Both the position numbers and the translations under genes were made by a program. DNA of 64,000 bases from Bacteroidota bacterium (GTDB lineage Bacteria; Bacteroidota; Ignavibacteria; Ignavibacteriales; Ignavibacteriaceae): NCBI GenBank assembly GCA_021824145.1, contig JAKALM010000004.1:1-64000 (forward strand). Reading direction: 5' to 3'. Below are positions 45,346 to 55,776 of this stretch, piece by piece. Every line of letters begins with the position of its first letter. Positions within the stretch are counted from its first letter, which is position 1. The notes under the pieces were generated by a model. That model worked only from the letters and a program-made list of their open reading frames with translations. It did not search any database and was not told the origin of the DNA.

Positions 45346-46392
45346 TTATCTAATCAATCTTTTACTTTTTGCCAGAAGTGAAGAAACTTTTTCGCAAATA
45401 ATATCCACAGATAAATCCATGAAACATTCATGTTTATAAATGCATTCTTGAAGGTTACAAATTCTGCAAAATAAATTTTCATTGATTACATAATCTGATA
45501 ATTCTGAAAATGGTCTATGAGATTTTGGATCCGTTGGGCCAAATAATCCTATTGTTGGAACTCCTAGTGCCGCAGATATATGCATTGGTCCAGAATCGTT
45601 TGCAATTATTAAATTACAGTTATTAATTAAACCTGACATTTGTTTGACACTTGTTTTTGGTGACAGCACACTCAAATCTGATAAATTATTTCTTATAAAA
45701 TTTGCATCTTCTTCATCACCAGGTCCCCAAATAATTAGAAACTTTGACTTTATTTTCTCCGAAATTGCTTTGCAAATTTTTACCCACATTGAAGCGTCGC
45801 ATCTTTTTGATTGCCATCCCCCAGATGGAATTATACCAATTATGTAATCATTATTAGAAAAATTATTTCTAACAAATTCTTTTCCAAATAAATCATCTTC
45901 ATTAGAGACATAATAATGAATATTTTTTGAAATAATTGGAATTGAAAGTGCATTTAATAATTCAAGGTTATGTTCTGCTGAATGATGTTTACCGCGCTCT
46001 GATGTTGCTAAAATATTATATGCATATTTTCTTCCCCGATAACCAAATCCAACTCGATATTTTACACCAGATAAAAAAGTAATTTGAGCACTGCGTGGAT
46101 TTGACCATAAATCAAGGATCAAATTGTATTTTTCTTTTCGAATTCTATACGCAACTTTAAGAGGAAATTCTGTCCTTTCTATTGTTAAAACTTTGTTTAC
46201 CAAAGGATTATTTTCAACAGCATCTTTTGCAAATGTTTCGGTTAGAAAATCAATTTTAACTTTGGGAAAATATGAGATTAAATTATCAAGAATTATTGTT
46301 GAAAGAACGATATCTCCAATTCCCCGCGGCTTAATACAAAGAATTTTATTTATTTCTTTGGGTTTAAATTTCTTCATTCTTAAATAATTCAC
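45346..46392 (-). CDS. glycosyltransferase family 9 (heptosyltransferase-like), copy 1
   Basis: The 348-residue GT9 enzyme has ILCIKPRGIGDIVLSTIIL near the start, LILDLWSNPRSAQITFLSG, GIIPSGGWQSKRCDA and LIIANDSGPMHISAALGVP, then LFGPTDPKSHRPF near residue 285. The last motif and the Cys cluster ENLFCRICNLQECIYKHECF are typical of ADP-heptose:LPS heptosyltransferases. An alternative start is the Met at codon 6 (MKKFKPKEINKIL). It is the first of the unit GT9-GT9-methyltransferase-ispE. Confidence 0.87.
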   Translation of the reverse strand: MNYLRMKKFKPKEINKILCIKPRGIGDIVLSTIILDNLISYFPKVKIDFLTETFAKDAVENNPLVNKVLTIERTEFPLKVAYRIRKEKYNLILDLWSNPRSAQITFLSGVKYRVGFGYRGRKYAYNILATSERGKHHSAEHNLELLNALSIPIISKNIHYYVSNEDDLFGKEFVRNNFSNNDYIIGIIPSGGWQSKRCDASMWVKICKAISEKIKSKFLIIWGPGDEEDANFIRNNLSDLSVLSPKTSVKQMSGLINNCNLIIANDSGPMHISAALGVPTIGLFGPTDPKSHRPFSELSDYVINENLFCRICNLQECIYKHECFMDLSVDIICEKVSSLLAKSKRLIR

Positions 46393-46436
46393 TTGATAAT
46401 AAACTTTTATTTGAACTAAATATTAAATTAGAAATT

Positions 46437-49208
46437 TTAATGTGCATTTAGCCAATTATCTCCGATTCCCATTTCGACCGTAATAGGAACATTCATTGGA
46501 ATTGTATTTTCCATAAGTTTTTTTATTATCGGTTTCACATCTTCAACTTCGTTTTTATGAACATCAAATAAAAGCTCATCGTGAACTTGTAAAACCATTT
46601 TTGTCTTAAACTTTTTCTTCGATAGTTCTTTGTGAATATTTATCATTGCAATTTTAATCATATCTGCGGCAGTTCCTTGTATGGGCATGTTGATGGCAAC
46701 TCTTTCTTCAAACTGACGGACTACATGATTACTGCTGTTTATATTTCTTAAAAATCTTCTTCTGCCAAGAAGTGTTTCAGCAAAACCTTTCTCTCGTGCC
46801 TTCAGAACACAGTCATCCATGTAATTTTTAACACGTTTGAAAGTATTAAAATATGTTTCAATAATTTCTTTTGCGTGAGTTTGAGTTACGCCTAATCTAG
46901 TTTTTAATCCAAAAGGACCAATGCCGTATAAGATTCCAAAGTTAACTTCCTTAGCTTTTCTTCTCATATCAGGTGTAACTTCTTCAGGTTTAACCATAAA
47001 TACTAAAGCAGCAGTACTTCGATGAATATCTTCACCATTCTTAAAAGCTTTTGTTAAACCTTCATCACCGGTGATACTTGCTAGTATTCGAAGTTCAATT
47101 TGACTATAATCAGCGCTGAGTAAAACATAATCTTTATTTCTTGGTACAAAAGCTTTTCGTATTTCTTTCCCTAATTCAGTTCTTATTGGAATGTTCTGAA
47201 GATTTGGGTCGATGCTTGATAATCTTCCTGTTGAAGCAACAGTTTGATTAAAACTTGTGTGTATTCTTCCAGTTTTAGGATGAATTAAATCTGGAAGTGA
47301 ATCGGCATAAGTTGATTTTAGTTTTGAAACTTGTCTATAGTCTAAAATCATTCCGATAATTTCATGTTCGCCTCTAAGAGCTTCAAGAGATCTAGCGTCT
47401 GTTGAAAAGCCGGTTTTAGTTTTTTTGCCTGTTGCTAAATTTAATTTATCAAATAAAATTTTTTGAAGCTGTTGCGGGGAGTTAATATTAAATTCTTCGC
47501 CGGCTAGTTCAATTATTTTTTTCGAGTAGTTATCAATCAATATTTGAAGATCTTTGCTTAAAGACTTAAGAGCATTTTTATCAATATTAACACCTTCTCG
47601 TTCCATATCTTCTAGAACAGGCGCAAGTGGAAATTCAACATCATAAGCAACTTTATTTAGATTATTATTTTCAATTTCTTTTTTTAATATCTCATAAAGC
47701 CTATATGTAATATCAGCATCTTCTGCTGAATAGTTTGAAAGTTGGTTGAGTTCAACATCAAATATTTTTGAAGGATCTTTTTTTGTCCCGATTAAATCAG
47801 AAAGTGGAATAGGTTTATATTTTAAATATTTCTGCGAAAGTTCATCCATCCCATGCTTTTGGTCTGGATCTATTACATAACTTGCAAGCATTGTGTCGAA
47901 ATAAAAATTATTTACTTCAATTCCTTGGCTTCTTAAAACGGAAATATCAAATTTCCCATTCTGACAAACCTTTTTGATTTTCTTATCTTCAAAAACAGGC
48001 TTGAAGATTTTAATAAAATCTTTTAAAGGAAGTCTATCTGAAAGCTTATCAGCAAAGAGATCATTATTATTTTGATATGGATTTATAGCAACAAAATATG
48101 CTTCATTTGGCTTTACTGCGAATGAAGCTCCAGCAATATTTAAAGTAAAATAATCAAGACTATCGGTTTCTGTGTCGAAGACAAAAAGCTGCTGCTTAAT
48201 TAATTTCTCAGCTAGTGCTTTTGCTTTTTTAGCATCCACAATTAATTGGTAATTAACTTTTGATTTTTCAAATATAGAAATATCATCATTTACTGCACTC
48301 TCAATTTCAGATTCTTCTTGAGTTGCATCTTCATAAATCTTAAGAAGTTTTGTATATAATGATTTGAATTCCAATTCTAAAAAGATTGAACGAAGTTGAT
48401 CAAAGTTTGGCTTTTCAAACTTTGCATGTTCAAAATTCATTTCAAATGGGACATAACAATCTATTGTTGCAAGCTCTTTAGATATGAAAGCACTTTCTTT
48501 TCCTTCAAGTAATTTTTTCTTAGTACCTTCTTTGCCAACTTTATCAATATGCTCATAAATATTTTCGACTGATCCAAATTCTTGAATAAGTGGGATTGCT
48601 GTTTTGGGTCCTATTCCAGCAACTCCGGGAATATCATCAGAACTATCGCCGATCAATGCTAAGTAATCAATCATTTGTTTTGGTTCAAATCCAAATTCAT
48701 CTTTTACTTTTTTAACATCGTAAATAACTATTTCATCAGTTGACTTTCCTGGTTTAACAATTTTTACTTTGCTGCTAACGAGCTGATTAAAATCTTTATC
48801 TGGTGTAAATACAAATGATTCCAATCCTTTTTCAGTTGCTTCTCTAACTGCAGTACCTATTAAATCATCTGCTTCATATTTTGGAAGAATATAAATTGGA
48901 ATCTTCAAAACTTCTATGATTTGTTTTATTCTATCAATTTGCGGAATCATATCTTCTGGCATTGCGGCGCGGGACGATTTATAACTTGCAAATCTTTCAT
49001 GTCTAAATGTTTTTTCTTTAGAATCGAAAGCGACTGCAATGTAATCTGGTTTGTTCCCTTCAAGAATTTTAATTAGTTGAGAAACAAATCCGTAAACTGC
49101 TGAAGTAGGTTCTCCTTTTGAAGTTACAAGCGGGCGATTTATAAATGCAAAGTATGCTTTATAAGTAAGTGCCATTGCGTCTATTATTACAAACTTTTTA
49201 TTCTTCAT
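46437..49208 (-). CDS. polA: DNA polymerase I
   Basis: The 923-residue protein has all three domains. The 5' nuclease covers about 1-290 (YKAYFAFINRP, YEADDLIGT, IGDSSDDIPGVAGIGPKTA). The 3'-5' exonuclease covers about 320-510 with intact motifs FDTETDSLD, QNGKFDISVL and YSAEDADITYRL, so proofreading should work. The polymerase domain runs to the end, with LLSADYSQIELRI, RRKAKEVNFGILYGIGPFGL and LQVHDELLFD. The Phe in NFGILYG is the O-helix residue that discriminates against dideoxynucleotides. It fills gaps in repair and removes Okazaki primers. Confidence 0.97.
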   Translation of the reverse strand: MKNKKFVIIDAMALTYKAYFAFINRPLVTSKGEPTSAVYGFVSQLIKILEGNKPDYIAVAFDSKEKTFRHERFASYKSSRAAMPEDMIPQIDRIKQIIEVLKIPIYILPKYEADDLIGTAVREATEKGLESFVFTPDKDFNQLVSSKVKIVKPGKSTDEIVIYDVKKVKDEFGFEPKQMIDYLALIGDSSDDIPGVAGIGPKTAIPLIQEFGSVENIYEHIDKVGKEGTKKKLLEGKESAFISKELATIDCYVPFEMNFEHAKFEKPNFDQLRSIFLELEFKSLYTKLLKIYEDATQEESEIESAVNDDISIFEKSKVNYQLIVDAKKAKALAEKLIKQQLFVFDTETDSLDYFTLNIAGASFAVKPNEAYFVAINPYQNNNDLFADKLSDRLPLKDFIKIFKPVFEDKKIKKVCQNGKFDISVLRSQGIEVNNFYFDTMLASYVIDPDQKHGMDELSQKYLKYKPIPLSDLIGTKKDPSKIFDVELNQLSNYSAEDADITYRLYEILKKEIENNNLNKVAYDVEFPLAPVLEDMEREGVNIDKNALKSLSKDLQILIDNYSKKIIELAGEEFNINSPQQLQKILFDKLNLATGKKTKTGFSTDARSLEALRGEHEIIGMILDYRQVSKLKSTYADSLPDLIHPKTGRIHTSFNQTVASTGRLSSIDPNLQNIPIRTELGKEIRKAFVPRNKDYVLLSADYSQIELRILASITGDEGLTKAFKNGEDIHRSTAALVFMVKPEEVTPDMRRKAKEVNFGILYGIGPFGLKTRLGVTQTHAKEIIETYFNTFKRVKNYMDDCVLKAREKGFAETLLGRRRFLRNINSSNHVVRQFEERVAINMPIQGTAADMIKIAMINIHKELSKKKFKTKMVLQVHDELLFDVHKNEVEDVKPIIKKLMENTIPMNVPITVEMGIGDNWLNAH

Positions 49209-49228
49209 AATATTTAAAGAATTAGATT

Positions 49229-50650
49229 TTACAAATTGCTAACTGTTTTTTTAGATTTATATTTCCAGTAAAAGTAAAAAGGTAAACCAAGTAAAATTAA
49301 TAACAAACCCATCGCAGCTTCATTAGTAGCTGAAACAACAGTATTAAATAAGTAAATTACCGAAAAGATAACAAAGACTGCCGGAACATATGGATAGCCC
49401 CAAACTTTATAAGGCCGTGGAGTATGAGGCATCTTTCTTCTAAGAACGAAAACTCCAAATGCACCTAGCGCATAAAATAGCCATGCAGCAAAAATAACAT
49501 AGTCTGTAATTGTATCAAAGGTACCGGACATTACCAGCACGCAAGACCAAATTCCTTGAACCACAAGTGATATATGGGGCGTGTGAAATTTAGGATGGAT
49601 CTTACCAATACTTTGAAAGAATAAATTATCTCTAGACATTGCAAACTGAACTCTTGCAGTTGATAAAATACTTCCGTTAAGTGCGCCAAATGTTGAGATG
49701 ATTACCGCAATAGAAATTATTGAAGCTCCGTTTGATCCGAAAATGACATTTGCTGCTGAAGCTGCTACTAATGGAGATTTTGCCATAACATTTACTGGAA
49801 GTACATAAAGAAAAGCGATGTTTATTAAGACATAAACTCCCATTACAATTAAAGTACCAAATAATAATGCACGCGGAACATTTCTTTGTGGTTGTTTTAT
49901 TTCGCCAGCAACAAATGTTACATTATTCCAACCATCATACGCCCAGAATGCACCTGAAAGAGCTAAGCCTATTAATACAAAAATATTTTGTGTGATATTT
50001 TGCGGTATGGAGAAATTAGTATAAACATTTGAGAAACTACCGTGTCCAAATGAAAAAAGCAAAATAGAGAGAATGATTATAGAAGCAATTTTTATGAATG
50101 TAATTATAGTCTGTACAATTCCTCCTAACAAAACGCCGAGATAATTAATAATGGTTAAAAATAAGATACAAAGTATGGCAACCGCTTTAGTTCCGAATTC
50201 AATAAATGGGTGGATGCTGCCAACTACTGGAATATAGATTGAAAAGTTCTGTATTGATTGAGGTAGATGCGGATATTTTAAAAAGTATCCAAGATATTCA
50301 GCAAATACATAGGCGATAGCAGCCTGGCTCCCAGTTTGAATTACCGCTAAAATTGACCAGCCGTAAAAGAATGCTGTTGCATCCCCATACATTTTTCTGA
50401 AGTAAGCATATTGTCCTCCGGTTGCATCAATCATACCGGCAATTTCTGCATTTGTTAAGGCACCGATAAAAGTTACGATGCCGGCAATTATCCAAACAAG
50501 AATCAGAATCTCCGGAGACATTAGCTGACCAGCCATAGTAGCGGGTTTCCTAAAAATACCTGAGCCAATCATAGATCCTGCAACTATCATAACTGCAGCT
50601 GTTAATCCTAAGCCCCTTACCAGTTCAGTCTTCTTTCCAGAATCGATCAT
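49229..50650 (-). CDS. APC-family amino acid permease
   Basis: The 473-residue protein has 12 hydrophobic segments. The first helix carries GSMIGSGIFRKPA, the substrate-backbone-binding turn of APC carriers; later FWAYDGWNNVTFVAGEIKQPQRNVPRAL lies near residue 240, and the C-terminal side has ILSTARVQFAMSRDNLFF. The sequence is closest in feel to the LAT/SteT-type exchangers. The amino acid and direction of transport cannot be read off. It is followed by polA in the same direction, 20 bases on. Confidence 0.87.
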   Translation of the reverse strand: MIDSGKKTELVRGLGLTAAVMIVAGSMIGSGIFRKPATMAGQLMSPEILILVWIIAGIVTFIGALTNAEIAGMIDATGGQYAYFRKMYGDATAFFYGWSILAVIQTGSQAAIAYVFAEYLGYFLKYPHLPQSIQNFSIYIPVVGSIHPFIEFGTKAVAILCILFLTIINYLGVLLGGIVQTIITFIKIASIIILSILLFSFGHGSFSNVYTNFSIPQNITQNIFVLIGLALSGAFWAYDGWNNVTFVAGEIKQPQRNVPRALLFGTLIVMGVYVLINIAFLYVLPVNVMAKSPLVAASAANVIFGSNGASIISIAVIISTFGALNGSILSTARVQFAMSRDNLFFQSIGKIHPKFHTPHISLVVQGIWSCVLVMSGTFDTITDYVIFAAWLFYALGAFGVFVLRRKMPHTPRPYKVWGYPYVPAVFVIFSVIYLFNTVVSATNEAAMGLLLILLGLPFYFYWKYKSKKTVSNL

Positions 50651-50877
50651 AATGCCCCATTAACTAGTTATAATAATTTATGAAAATAATTATTTGATTT
50701 ATAAGTCCAAATTAGAAAAGAAATATTTCCCAAGAAAATATTTTTTACTTTTATTAAAAAGTTTATTTTGTAATATCATTTTAAAGTAAGGTTTTGTTTG
50801 TCCATATTCTTGGAGTGTGTTAAGTGTATGATTGAAAATTTTATTTTTGATAAGATTAATAATAACCAATTCATCGG

Positions 50878-52431
50878 ATGGAGAGTTTAATATTGAAGAA
50901 ATTAAAATTACCGAAACTTCATAATCAAATATTAGCTGCATTATTACTTGGCGCTATCTTCGGTTCAATTTTTAGTATAAATAAAAATAAGCTTGTTATT
51001 ACTTATAAGGCAGATAATAATATCAAAAAAGAAATTGTAAAAGGATGGAACCAATTTTGTTTTGTAATTCCAAATAAAGTAGATGCAGTATGTTTTGGTA
51101 GTAATCAACAGCAAGAAATAATATCTTATAATTCCAAATTAAAAAGAGAAGGTAAAACCGCTAATGTATTTGTTTCTGGGGCTAAATTAATAGAAGGCAA
51201 TTCTAACAATTTCTCTCGATTATATACTAACGTTGTCTCAATATCAAAAGAAGGAACAATTGCAACTGATATAAAATGGATTGGAGATATCTTCATACGT
51301 TTATTAAGCATGCTTGCAATTCCATTAGTGTTTGCTTCACTTACTGTTGGCGCTGCAAGTCTGGGAGATATAAAAAAGTTTGCTAGAATCGGTGGTAAAA
51401 CAATTTCGTATTATTTAATCACAACTGCCGTTGCAATAACTATTGGATTAGTATTAGCTAATATTGTTAAGCCTGGCGAAAGGATGTCTTCTGAAACTAA
51501 GAATAGAATGATATCAGCCTATACAGAAGATGCATCATCTAAAATAAGTGATCTTGGGAGCTATAATATAAATCAGCAGATAGTAAACATTATTCCTAAG
51601 AACCCTATTAAAGCTTTTGCTGATGGTGATATGCTTCAGATTATTTTCTTTTCAATATTTCTTGGATTGATATTATCACTCATTTCAAATGAAAAAGCCT
51701 CACCATTAATTAAATTCTTTGATGGATTGAGTGACTCGATGATAAAGATGGTTGATATAATTATGATAATAGCTCCAATTGGAGTATTTGCATTGATATC
51801 GGCGACGGTAGGAGAATTTGGATTTGACATACTTCAAACATTAATATGGTATGCTGCAGTGGTTATTGTTGGTCTATTAATCCATACTTTCGGGTTTTAT
51901 TCATTTTTGTTAAAGATGTTTTCTAAGATTAGGATATTCACATTTTTTAAGGGAATTAGAAGAGCACAAGCTATTGCCTTTAGTACAAGTTCAAGTGCAG
52001 CAACATTACCAGTAAATATGGAATGCTGCCAGGAAAATCTTGGTATTTCAAAATCAATTACAAGTTTTGTACTTCCACTTGGTGCAACAATAAATATGGA
52101 TGGAACTGCGCTTTATCAAGGTGTAGCTTCAGTTTTTATAGCTCAAGTATTTGGTATTGAATTAAACATAATGCAACAGCTTACAATAATAATTACTGCA
52201 ACATTCGCATCAATAGGAACTGCGCCTGTGCCAGGAGTAGGAATAATAATGCTTGTTATAATTTTAAAATCTGTAGGTATTCCCGAAGAAGGAATTGCTC
52301 TTATTATGGGTGTTGATAGAATACTAGATATGGCTAGAACAATTACCAATGTTACCGGAGATGCTGCTGGCGCAGTAATAATAGCATCATCAGAAAAAGA
52401 AATTATTCATCCAGATCTATCTAATGCATGA
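50878..52431 (+). CDS. dicarboxylate/amino acid:cation symporter (DAACS) with long first loop
   Basis: The 517-residue protein carries the family motifs AFSTSSSAATLPVNMECC (HP1 hairpin), LPLGATINMDGTALYQGVAS (NMDGT, sodium and substrate binding) and a closing GVDRILDMARTITNVTGD. These transporters couple uptake of C4-dicarboxylates or acidic amino acids to sodium or protons. Unusually, about 90 extra residues (roughly 37-130) lie between the first and second helices, including Cys in WNQFCFVI and DAVCFG. Start choice: the ATG at 50878 has no ribosome site, while TTG at 50893 has GGAG nine bases before it. Confidence 0.88.
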   Translation: MESLILKKLKLPKLHNQILAALLLGAIFGSIFSINKNKLVITYKADNNIKKEIVKGWNQFCFVIPNKVDAVCFGSNQQQEIISYNSKLKREGKTANVFVSGAKLIEGNSNNFSRLYTNVVSISKEGTIATDIKWIGDIFIRLLSMLAIPLVFASLTVGAASLGDIKKFARIGGKTISYYLITTAVAITIGLVLANIVKPGERMSSETKNRMISAYTEDASSKISDLGSYNINQQIVNIIPKNPIKAFADGDMLQIIFFSIFLGLILSLISNEKASPLIKFFDGLSDSMIKMVDIIMIIAPIGVFALISATVGEFGFDILQTLIWYAAVVIVGLLIHTFGFYSFLLKMFSKIRIFTFFKGIRRAQAIAFSTSSSAATLPVNMECCQENLGISKSITSFVLPLGATINMDGTALYQGVASVFIAQVFGIELNIMQQLTIIITATFASIGTAPVPGVGIIMLVIILKSVGIPEEGIALIMGVDRILDMARTITNVTGDAAGAVIIASSEKEIIHPDLSNA

Positions 52432-52523
52432 AAAAAAGGAATCAATAAGCGAAAGTGAAATTGATATATTGAATTTTTAAGTAATGTAATCTACATTATT
52501 AAATCTTTATTGGAAAAATTAGA

Positions 52524-54344
52524 ATGGTTAAAAACAGAAAATTCTCTTCATTCAAAGAAATAGTTCAAGCAATGGGATTGGTTTTTGGGGACATTGGCAC
52601 AAGTCCAATTTATACGTTAACTGTTATATATGCTTTAACTCCACCAACTTATGAAAATATAATTGGGATATTATCACTTATTTTTTGGACTTTAATATTG
52701 TTAGTCACTGTAGAATATGCGTGGCTTGCCATGAGCCTAAGTATAAAAGGAGAAGGCGGTATAATTGTATTAAAAGAAATATTAGCAAGTGGTGTTAAAA
52801 CAGGTAAGAGAGCTGCATTTGCAACCTTTTTAGGATTTGTTGGAGTATCTTTATTGATGGGGGACGGAGTAATAACTCCTGCAATAAGTATTTTATCCGC
52901 TGTTGAAGGTTTAGAATTAATTCCAGGAATTGGCCATATCTCAGTTACAACAATAATTATAATTACTTGTATTATTACTTTTTTTCTGTTTCTCTTTCAA
53001 TATAAGGGGAGTGGGAAGGTATCATTTACTTTTGGACCGATAATGATTCTTTGGTTTTCTTTATTATTGATAACCGGTTTGTATTATATATTTGACAATA
53101 TTGATGTAATTAAGGCAGTAAGCCCCTACTATGCGGTTAATTTTATGATTAAAAATGGTATAACTGGTGTGCTAGTACTAAGTGAAGTAATTCTTTGTGC
53201 TACTGGAGGAGAAGCATTATACGCTGATATGGGCCATCTAGGCAGTGAACCGATACGGCATGCATGGTATTTTGTTTTTGCAGCACTTGTAATTAACTAT
53301 TTTGGACAAGGTGCATATTTAATAAAACATCAAGTTAATAATATTGTTTTATTCTCAATGTTTAGATCAATCTCTAAAGTGCTGTATATTCCCATGCTTA
53401 TTCTTACTTTAATGGCAACAATTATTGCATCTCAAGCTATGATTAGTGCAGTAATGTCTTTAATATATCAGGGAATTACGACAAGAGTATTTCCTTTAAT
53501 GAAAATAAAGTATACATCTATAAGATTGAAATCTCAAATTTATATTGGAAGTGTTAACTGGGTGCTAATGATTGCCGTAATGTTTATGATCCTGATATTT
53601 CAAAGGTCTGGTAATTTAGCTGCAGCATACGGATTTGCAGTAACAGCAACTATGACTATAAGTGCTACTTTCATGATATGGATTTTTAAGATAAGAAAGA
53701 AAAAAGCAAAGATGCTTATAGCTATAATTGTAGCAGTGGTGGACTTCCTTTTCCTTATCGCTGTATTTAATAAATTACCTCATGGGGGCTATTGGTCAGT
53801 TATAATAGCAGCAATACCATTCTTTATCATTCAACTTTGGACTAATGGCGGAGCCGCAATGCATAAGTCATTCCGACCTTTAGCAACTGAAATATTTAAA
53901 GAAAGTTATAACCAAATATATCAGCAAGGAAATATTTTAAAAGGCACAGCATTATATTTTACAAGAAGTTTAGAAGAAATACCTCCATATATTGTTCACA
54001 GCATGATTAGGTGTACTATTATGTATGAGAAGAACATCTTAATTGCTATAAAAACAACTGATATGCCTTATGGTATAGAATTCATTCAAATAGATAATAT
54101 TGCTAACGGATTATCAGGAATCAAAATATTATATGGATACCAAGAGATACTAAATATTCCTCAAATATTAAAAGAACATGGGGTTGAAGAAAAAGTTATT
54201 TTTTATGGCGTTGACGATATTACTACTAATAAGCTATTGTTAAAGCTTTATGCTTTTATGAAAAATATTACTCCTTCTTTTGTAAGATTTTACGACCTTC
54301 CATATTATAAACTGCATGGTGTAGTTACAAGGTTGGAACTTTAA
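52524..54344 (+). CDS. kup: Kup-family potassium uptake protein
   Basis: The 606-residue protein has LVFGDIGTSPIYTL near residue 20, the GEGGIIVLKEIL loop, LLMGDGVITPAISILSAVEGLE near 112, ALYADMGHLG near 225 and 12 helices before a cytoplasmic C-terminal tail of about 150 residues. These are the KUP/HAK/KT signature segments. It takes up potassium with protons, mainly at low external potassium or low pH. It is 92 bases downstream of the DAACS symporter gene, on the same strand. Confidence 0.93.
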   Translation: MVKNRKFSSFKEIVQAMGLVFGDIGTSPIYTLTVIYALTPPTYENIIGILSLIFWTLILLVTVEYAWLAMSLSIKGEGGIIVLKEILASGVKTGKRAAFATFLGFVGVSLLMGDGVITPAISILSAVEGLELIPGIGHISVTTIIIITCIITFFLFLFQYKGSGKVSFTFGPIMILWFSLLLITGLYYIFDNIDVIKAVSPYYAVNFMIKNGITGVLVLSEVILCATGGEALYADMGHLGSEPIRHAWYFVFAALVINYFGQGAYLIKHQVNNIVLFSMFRSISKVLYIPMLILTLMATIIASQAMISAVMSLIYQGITTRVFPLMKIKYTSIRLKSQIYIGSVNWVLMIAVMFMILIFQRSGNLAAAYGFAVTATMTISATFMIWIFKIRKKKAKMLIAIIVAVVDFLFLIAVFNKLPHGGYWSVIIAAIPFFIIQLWTNGGAAMHKSFRPLATEIFKESYNQIYQQGNILKGTALYFTRSLEEIPPYIVHSMIRCTIMYEKNILIAIKTTDMPYGIEFIQIDNIANGLSGIKILYGYQEILNIPQILKEHGVEEKVIFYGVDDITTNKLLLKLYAFMKNITPSFVRFYDLPYYKLHGVVTRLEL

Positions 54345-54451
54345 AATGTTTGATCAAGATGGAAAATGGAAGAAGTCTTTGGTTAATAAATAAATGATTT
54401 AAAGAATATGTAGAATATTTATTTTTTTTGTTAAAAATATTAGGTGTTACT

Positions 54452-55159
54452 ATGAGGAAAGAATTATTGATATTTGGAGCTTATGGAGCTTTAGGTCAAG
54501 GTGCCATAAAATCATTAATTAAAAATAAATATGATAAAATTTACCTTTTTGGTTCATATGCTAGTAAACGTAAGAAATTTGAAATTGATAACGCTGTAAA
54601 TATTGATACTGAAGATTTATCTGTAGAAGCTAATGTAATTAAAGCTTTCAAGTTTATTAATTCTAGTAAAGATAAGCTGTTGTTTTTGTTCAGCACAATT
54701 GGAGGTTTTACTGGAGGAAAATATATCTGGGAGACTGAAGAAACTGAATGGGACAAGATGATAGAAATTAACCTTAAGATAAATTTCTTTTTAGCAAAGC
54801 ATTTTGCAAGCTTGGTAAAAGATTCAGCTGGAGGATCAATATGTTTTACCTCTGCATATACTGGCTTGCATCCAGAATCAAAGAAAGGGGCTTATGGAGT
54901 TTCAAAAAGTGCATTATTACATTTAGTAAAAACTCTAGCTATTGAAGGAAAAGAAATAAAATTAAGTGCAAATGCTATTGCTCCATATATTATTGATACT
55001 CCAGATAATAGAAAATGGATGCCAGATGCCGATTTCCTTAAATGGATTAAACCTGAAGAAATTGGTGAACTCGTAGATAGCATTTTTGATAATTATTCAT
55101 ATCTTTCAGGTAATATAGTAGAATTAAAAGATAGAATTGATAACAATGGTATTAGATAA
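54452..55159 (+). CDS. short-chain dehydrogenase/reductase
   Basis: The start is set at the ATG at 54452 (MRKELLIFGAYGALGQGAI), which has AGGTG five bases upstream; the frame is open to a TTG at 54428. The 235-residue protein has a Rossmann turn GAYGALG, a catalytic Ser in CFTSAYTGLH, YGVSKSALLHLVKTLA with the Tyr-x-x-x-Lys pair, and NAIAPYIIDTP after it. The cofactor loop is non-standard (GAYGALG for TGxxxGxG), as in YdfG-distant or dihydropteridine-reductase-like SDRs. The substrate is unknown. It lies 107 bases after kup. Confidence 0.82.
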   Translation: MRKELLIFGAYGALGQGAIKSLIKNKYDKIYLFGSYASKRKKFEIDNAVNIDTEDLSVEANVIKAFKFINSSKDKLLFLFSTIGGFTGGKYIWETEETEWDKMIEINLKINFFLAKHFASLVKDSAGGSICFTSAYTGLHPESKKGAYGVSKSALLHLVKTLAIEGKEIKLSANAIAPYIIDTPDNRKWMPDADFLKWIKPEEIGELVDSIFDNYSYLSGNIVELKDRIDNNGIR

Positions 55160-55776
55160 AGAATTGTAATTTTATGCTTTAGAATAAAACTTATATTGAT
55201 TTTTATAACAATAAATTCGCATTCATTTAAATAAAAAACGTTTTATGATTCACAATCCGTTTTATAAGAAAAATAATTACACATTAATGTTGGGAATCAT
55301 AATTCGATAAATACCTATAATGAAATTTAATACAATTTTGGTTTTATTTAGTTTTAATGCTATTGCACTGCTTGCTCATCAATTAGTAAAAATACAATTT
55401 GAAAATCTTTTAATTTCCTATTTTATAAGATAACAATGTATTTAATAGAAATTAGTAAATAGATATTTAAAAACATTTCTCTGCTTTAAAAATTCATTAT
55501 TGATATTAAACAGCTAAACCTTAATTATTTTTTATATATCAAGTAATTACTACAACAAAAAAAATAATAATTCTTTTTTCTTGACATATCTTTTACATCT
55601 TTGTATTTTCATTCCGATGAAATCAAGGGAAAAATTTATATACTGTTAAATTCCGCACATAATTAGACAATAAATTTTCCCTTTTTATTAAAGCAAATTA
55701 GAAGATCTATTTTTTTAATAGTTAAAAGGGTGATGAGTGTTGGAAAAAAATTATATAATTATAAAGGTAATTTGAA
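55160..55776. other. long intergenic region with the promoter of the surface-protein operon
   Basis: 617 bases, very AT-rich, with no supported ORF or RNA gene. The only strong signal is the promoter-like pair at 55581-55609. Confidence 0.45.
55581..55609 (+). promoter_or_regulatory. candidate promoter TTGACA-N17-TATTTT
   Basis: TTGACA at 55581-55586 and TATTTT at 55604-55609 are separated by exactly 17 bases, the ideal spacing for a housekeeping sigma factor, with TG directly before the second box. It would drive the surface-protein operon with a leader of about 160 bases before the first small ORF. In this phylum the primary sigma factor can prefer TTTG/TAnnTTTG elements, so activity is not certain. 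Confidence 0.45.

Noticed and set aside
52432-52523. Small RNA or terminator between the symporter and kup
   Set aside because: No stem of useful length; the gap is short and AT-rich.
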